DNA of 64,000 nt from Rallus limicola (taxonomy: Eukaryota; Chordata; Aves; Gruiformes; Rallidae): positions 124,001 to 188,000 of the forward strand of contig JAKCOZ010000308.1 of NCBI GenBank assembly GCA_022605955.1. The letters run 5' to 3'. Positions 61,203 to 64,000 of the stretch are shown here, one piece after another. A model generated the notes under the pieces. It searched no databases. It saw only the letters and a program-made list of their open reading frames with translations, and had not been told where the DNA came from. The first letter of the stretch is position 1. The number at the start of each line of letters is the position of its first letter. Both the position numbers and the translations under genes were made by a program.

Positions 61203-63973
61203 ATGCCTTTCATGCCTAGCTTCTTTACTTTGGGAGTTATTGCTGGACGTTTAGCATGTTTTGAACTGCAGTCTGCTAGGGCCGAGAAAAGCACTGTAGG
61301 AGGTAGCAGGTATGTTCCTTCTTTCCAGGCAACGGAAAAGGCTGAGAGCCAAAATGACAGGGTCTGCTTGTGTGTCCTGTTAGGAGGTTTCAGACAAGCT
61401 ATGCCTTTTCGTCCTAGCTTCTTTACTTTGGGAGTTATAGCTGGACGTTTAGCATGTTTTGAACTGCAGTCTGCTAGGGCCGAGAAAAGCACCGTAGGAG
61501 GTTCCAGGCATGTTCCCTCTTTCCATGCAAAGGAAAAGGTTGAGAGCCAAAGTAACAGGGTCTGCTTGTGTGTCCTGTTAGGAGGTTTCAGACAAGCTAT
61601 GTCTTCCGTCCTAGCTTCTTTACTTTGGGAGTTATTGCTGGACGTTTAGCATGTTTTGAACTGCAGTCTGCTAGGGCCGAGAAAAGCACCGTAGGAGGTT
61701 CCAGGCATGTTCCTTCTTTCCAGGCAAAGGAAAAGGCTGAGAGCCAAAGTGACAGGGTCTGCTTGTGTGTCCTGTTAGGAGGTTTCAGACAAGCTATGCC
61801 TTTCAGTCCTAGCTTCTTTACTTTGGGAGTTATTGCTGGACGTTTAGCATGTTTTGAACTGCAGTCTGCTAGGGCCGAGAAAAGCACCGTAGGAGGTTCC
61901 AGGCATGTTCCCTCTTTCCAGGCAAAGGAAAAGGCTGAGAGCCAAAGTGACAGGGTCTGCTTGTGTGTCCTGTTAGGAGGTTTCAGACAAGCTATGCCTT
62001 TCAGTCCTAGCTTCTTTACTTTGGGAGTTATTGCTGGACGTTTAGCATGTTTTGAACTGCAGTCTGCTAGGGCCGAGAAAAGCACTGTAGGAGGGAGCAG
62101 GTATGTTCCTTCTTTCCAGGCAAAGGAAAAGGCTGAGAGCCAAAGTGACAGGATCTGCTTGTGTGTCCTGTTAGGAGGTTTCAGACAAGCTATGCCTTTC
62201 ATGCCTAGCTTCTTTACTTTGGGAGTTATTGCTGGACGTTTAGCATGTTTTGAACTGCAGTCTGCTAGGGCCGAGAAAAGCACCGTAGGAGGTTCCAGGC
62301 ATGTTCCCTCTTTCCAGGCAAAGGAAAAGGCTGAGAGCCAAAGTGACAGGGTCTGCTTGTGTGTCCTGTTAGGAGGTTTCAGACAAGCTATGCCTTTCAG
62401 TCCTAGCTTCTTTACTTTGGGAGTTATTGCTGGACGTTTAGCATGTTTTGAACTGCAGTCTGCTAGGGCCGAGAAAAGCACCGTAGGAGGTTCCAGGCAT
62501 GTTCCCTCTTTCCAGGCAAAGGAAAAGGCTGAGAGCCAAAGTGACAGGGTCTGCTTGTGTGTCCTGTTAGGAGGTTTCAGACAAGCTATGCCTTTCCGTC
62601 CTAGCTTCTTTACTTTGGGAGTTATTGCTGGACGTTTAGCATGTTTTGAACTGCAGTCTGCTAGGGCCGAGAAAAGCACCGTAGGAGGTTCCAGGCATGT
62701 TCCCTCTTTCCAGGCAAAGGAAAAGGCTGAGAGCCAAAGTGACAGGGTCTGCTTGTGTGTCCTGTTAGGAGGTTTCAGACAAGCTATGCCTTTCATGCCT
62801 AGCTTCTTTACTTTGGGAGTTATTGCTGGACGTTTAGCATGTTTTGAACTGCAGTCTGCTAGGGCCGAGAAAAGCACTGTAGGAGGGAGCAGGTATGTTC
62901 CTTCTTTCCAGGCAAAGGAAAAGGCTGAGAGCCAAAGTGACAGGGTCTGCTTGTGTGTCCTGTTAGGAGGTTTCAGACAAGCTATGCCTTTCATGCCTAG
63001 CTTCTTTACTTTGGGAGTTATTGCTGGTCGTTTAGCATGTTTTGAACTGCAGTCTGCTAGGGCCGAGAAAAGCACCGTAGGAGGTTCCAGGCATGTTCCC
63101 TCTTTCCAGGCAAAGGAAAAGGCTGAGAGCCAAAGTGACAGGGTCTGCTTGTGTGTCCTGTTAGGAGGTTTCAGACAAGCTATGCCTTTCAGTCCTAGCT
63201 TCTTTACTTTGGGAGTTATTGCTGGACGTTTAGCATGTTTTGAACTGCAGTCTGCTAGGGCCGAGAAAAGCACCGTAGGAGCTTCCAGGCATGTTCCCTC
63301 TTTCCAGGCAAAGGAAAAGGCTGAGAGCCAAAGTGACAGGGTCTGCTTGTGTGTCCTGTTAGGAGGTTTCAGACAAGCTATGCCTTTCATGCCTAGCTTC
63401 TTTACTTTGGGAGTTATTGCTGGACGTTTAGCATGTTTTGAACTGCAGTCTGCTAGGGCCGAGAAAAGCACCGTAGGAGCTTCCAGGCATGTTCCCTCTT
63501 TCCAGGCAAAGGAAAAGGCTGAGAGCCAAAGTGACAGGGTCTGCTTGTGTGTCCTGTTAGGAGGTTTCAGACAAGCTATGCCTTTCAGTCCTAGCTTCTT
63601 TACTTTGGGAGTTATTGCTGGACGTTTAGCATGTTTTGAACTGCAGTCTGCTAGGGCCGAGAAAAGCACCGTAGGAGGTTCCAGGCATGTTCCCTCTTTC
63701 CAGGCAAAGGAAAAGCCTGAGAGCCAAAGTGACAGGGTCTGCTTGTGTGTCCTGTTAGGAGGTTTCAGACAAGCTATGCCTTTCATGCCTAGCTTCTTTA
63801 CTTTGGGAGTTATTGCTGGACGTTTAGCATGTTTTGAACTGCAGTCTGCTAGGGCCGAGAAAAGCACCGTAGGAGCTTCCAGGCATGTTCCCTCTTTCCA
63901 GGCAAAGGAAAAGGCTGAGAGCCAAAGTGACAGGGTCTGCTCGTGTGTCCTGTTAGGAGGTTTCAGACAAGCT
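61203..63973 (+). repeat. Segmental duplication, right copy
   Basis: Matches 46155-47540 and 47937-49322 in unit class and rare marks (14 units here). The offset is 76 units at first, then 74 units minus one base after the two-unit difference and the one-base deletion at 61599. The match reaches the window edge, so the duplication probably continues beyond it. Confidence 0.87.
61599..61795 (+). repeat. 197-bp unit with an independent deletion
   Basis: The start ATGCCTTTCCGTCC reads ATGTCTTCCGTCC, one base shorter. This is unrelated to the D-type deletion: the unit is an H type and lacks the D marks. The aligned unit at 46551 is full length, so the deletion arose after duplication. Confidence 0.93.
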
Positions 63974-64000
63974 ATGCCTTTCATGCCTAGCTTCTTTACT
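63974..64000 (+). repeat. Partial satellite unit at right edge
   Basis: These 27 bases match unit positions 1-27 of an ATG-allele unit, so the array continues to the right. Confidence 0.97.

Larger units (their letters stand above)
1..64000 (+). repeat. Satellite array, 198-bp monomer, 323 full copies
   Basis: The motif ATGCCTTTC (or a close variant) recurs every 198 bases from position 30 to 63974. Stepping through the window gives 311 units of 198 bp, eleven of 197 bp and one of 199 bp, plus 29 and 27 bases at the two ends, which sums to exactly 64,000. All copies run in the same orientation and abut directly, with no spacer. Copies differ mostly by substitutions at a few recurrent sites. 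The consensus is about 49% G+C with three CpG sites and one PstI site (CTGCAG at unit positions 64-69). I see no transposon, microsatellite or unique sequence inside. The length is close to a nucleosome repeat, as in many centromeric or heterochromatic satellites, but the chromosomal role is inference. I do not recognise the family. Confidence 0.99.

Noticed and set aside
47687..61492. A giant repeat protein of 4,601 residues on the minus strand, and similar long frames on both strands
   Set aside because: Both strands are open over the same DNA. The frames are cut by stop variants and one-base indels at many places and begin and end inside the repeat. There is no unique terminal domain, promoter or flanking gene. 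A period divisible by three explains the length.
30..63973. Ribosome-binding-site-like AGGAGG eight bases before ATG (GTAGGAGGTTCCAGGCATG) in each H unit, and AGGAGG 13 bases before the other ATG
   Set aside because: The spacing looks bacterial, but the array structure looks eukaryotic. The element recurs in every copy, and Y units replace the nearer ATG context with GTATG. I treat it as chance.
1..64000. CRISPR array or integron-style repeat
   Set aside because: There are no unique spacers. Copies abut directly and vary as whole 198-bp units.
1..64000. Transposable element insertions, tRNA, rRNA or other RNA genes
   Set aside because: The unit count accounts for every base, leaving no room for an insertion. 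The monomer shows no tRNA or rRNA signature that I recognise.
1..64000. Phased A/T tracts giving intrinsic DNA curvature
   Set aside because: The runs TTTT (57-60), AAAA (about 85-88) and AAAA (about 134-137) are spaced near 28 and 49 bases, which is not in phase with a 10.5-base helix.

Overview
The whole 64,000-base window lies inside one head-to-tail tandem repeat (satellite DNA). I see no single-copy gene, RNA gene, transposon, CRISPR array or array edge. The monomer is 198 bp, about 49% G+C by hand count. Counting the A of ATGCCTTTC as unit position 1, the window holds 29 bases of an upstream unit, 323 complete units and 27 bases of a final one. Of the 323 units, 311 are 198 bp, eleven are 197 bp and one is 199 bp, which accounts for every base. 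All units face the same way, with no inversion and no unrelated DNA between them.

A megabase-style, highly homogenised array with a near-nucleosome-length monomer and higher-order repeat structure points to a eukaryotic genome, most likely centromeric, pericentromeric or other heterochromatin, read by long-read assembly. I do not recognise the monomer as a named satellite family and cannot name the organism from the sequence.

Units fall into recurring variant classes. Names used below: H type (ACC at 91-93, TTCC at 102-105 region, CAT at 109-111, CCC at 115-117) and Y type (ACT, AGC, TAT, CCT at the same places; about 97 of 323 units by hand count). S, M and R are alleles at positions 10-12 (AGT; ATG; CGT or AGG). 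C, S and G at position 55 are T, A and G. The D type is a 197-bp Y unit with three further linked changes. Some classes carry marks that create stop codons in the open frames (TAA, TGA or TAG).

Layout: 1-7752 is a mixed zone rich in AGT/AGG/ATG alleles, with four TAA-marked units and the only 199-bp unit. 7753-9334 is a 7-unit block bounded by D units. 10127-12898 is a tandem pair of 7-unit blocks. About 11.1-33.5 kb is a domain with TAG-terminated units, AGGCGT units and G-at-55 units, interrupted by a D cluster at 20.0-24.2 kb. 34.8-43.8 kb holds three copies of a 9-unit block. 43.6-47.5 kb is a tandem pair of 10-unit blocks. 47.5-51.9 kb is rich in CAACGG/TTTTCGTCC unit pairs. 52.7-57.2 kb contains a 7-unit segment repeated 16 units apart. 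61.2 kb to the end repeats the 46.2-49.3 kb region and runs off the window.

Because 198 is divisible by three and two of the six frames have no stop in the consensus, very long open frames appear on both strands (up to 4,601 codons). I read these as arithmetic by-products of the repeat, not genes. The interest lies in the array architecture: multi-scale, irregular higher-order periods, junction-linked marker variants, haplotype mosaics that look like gene conversion, and sharply localised variant domains.
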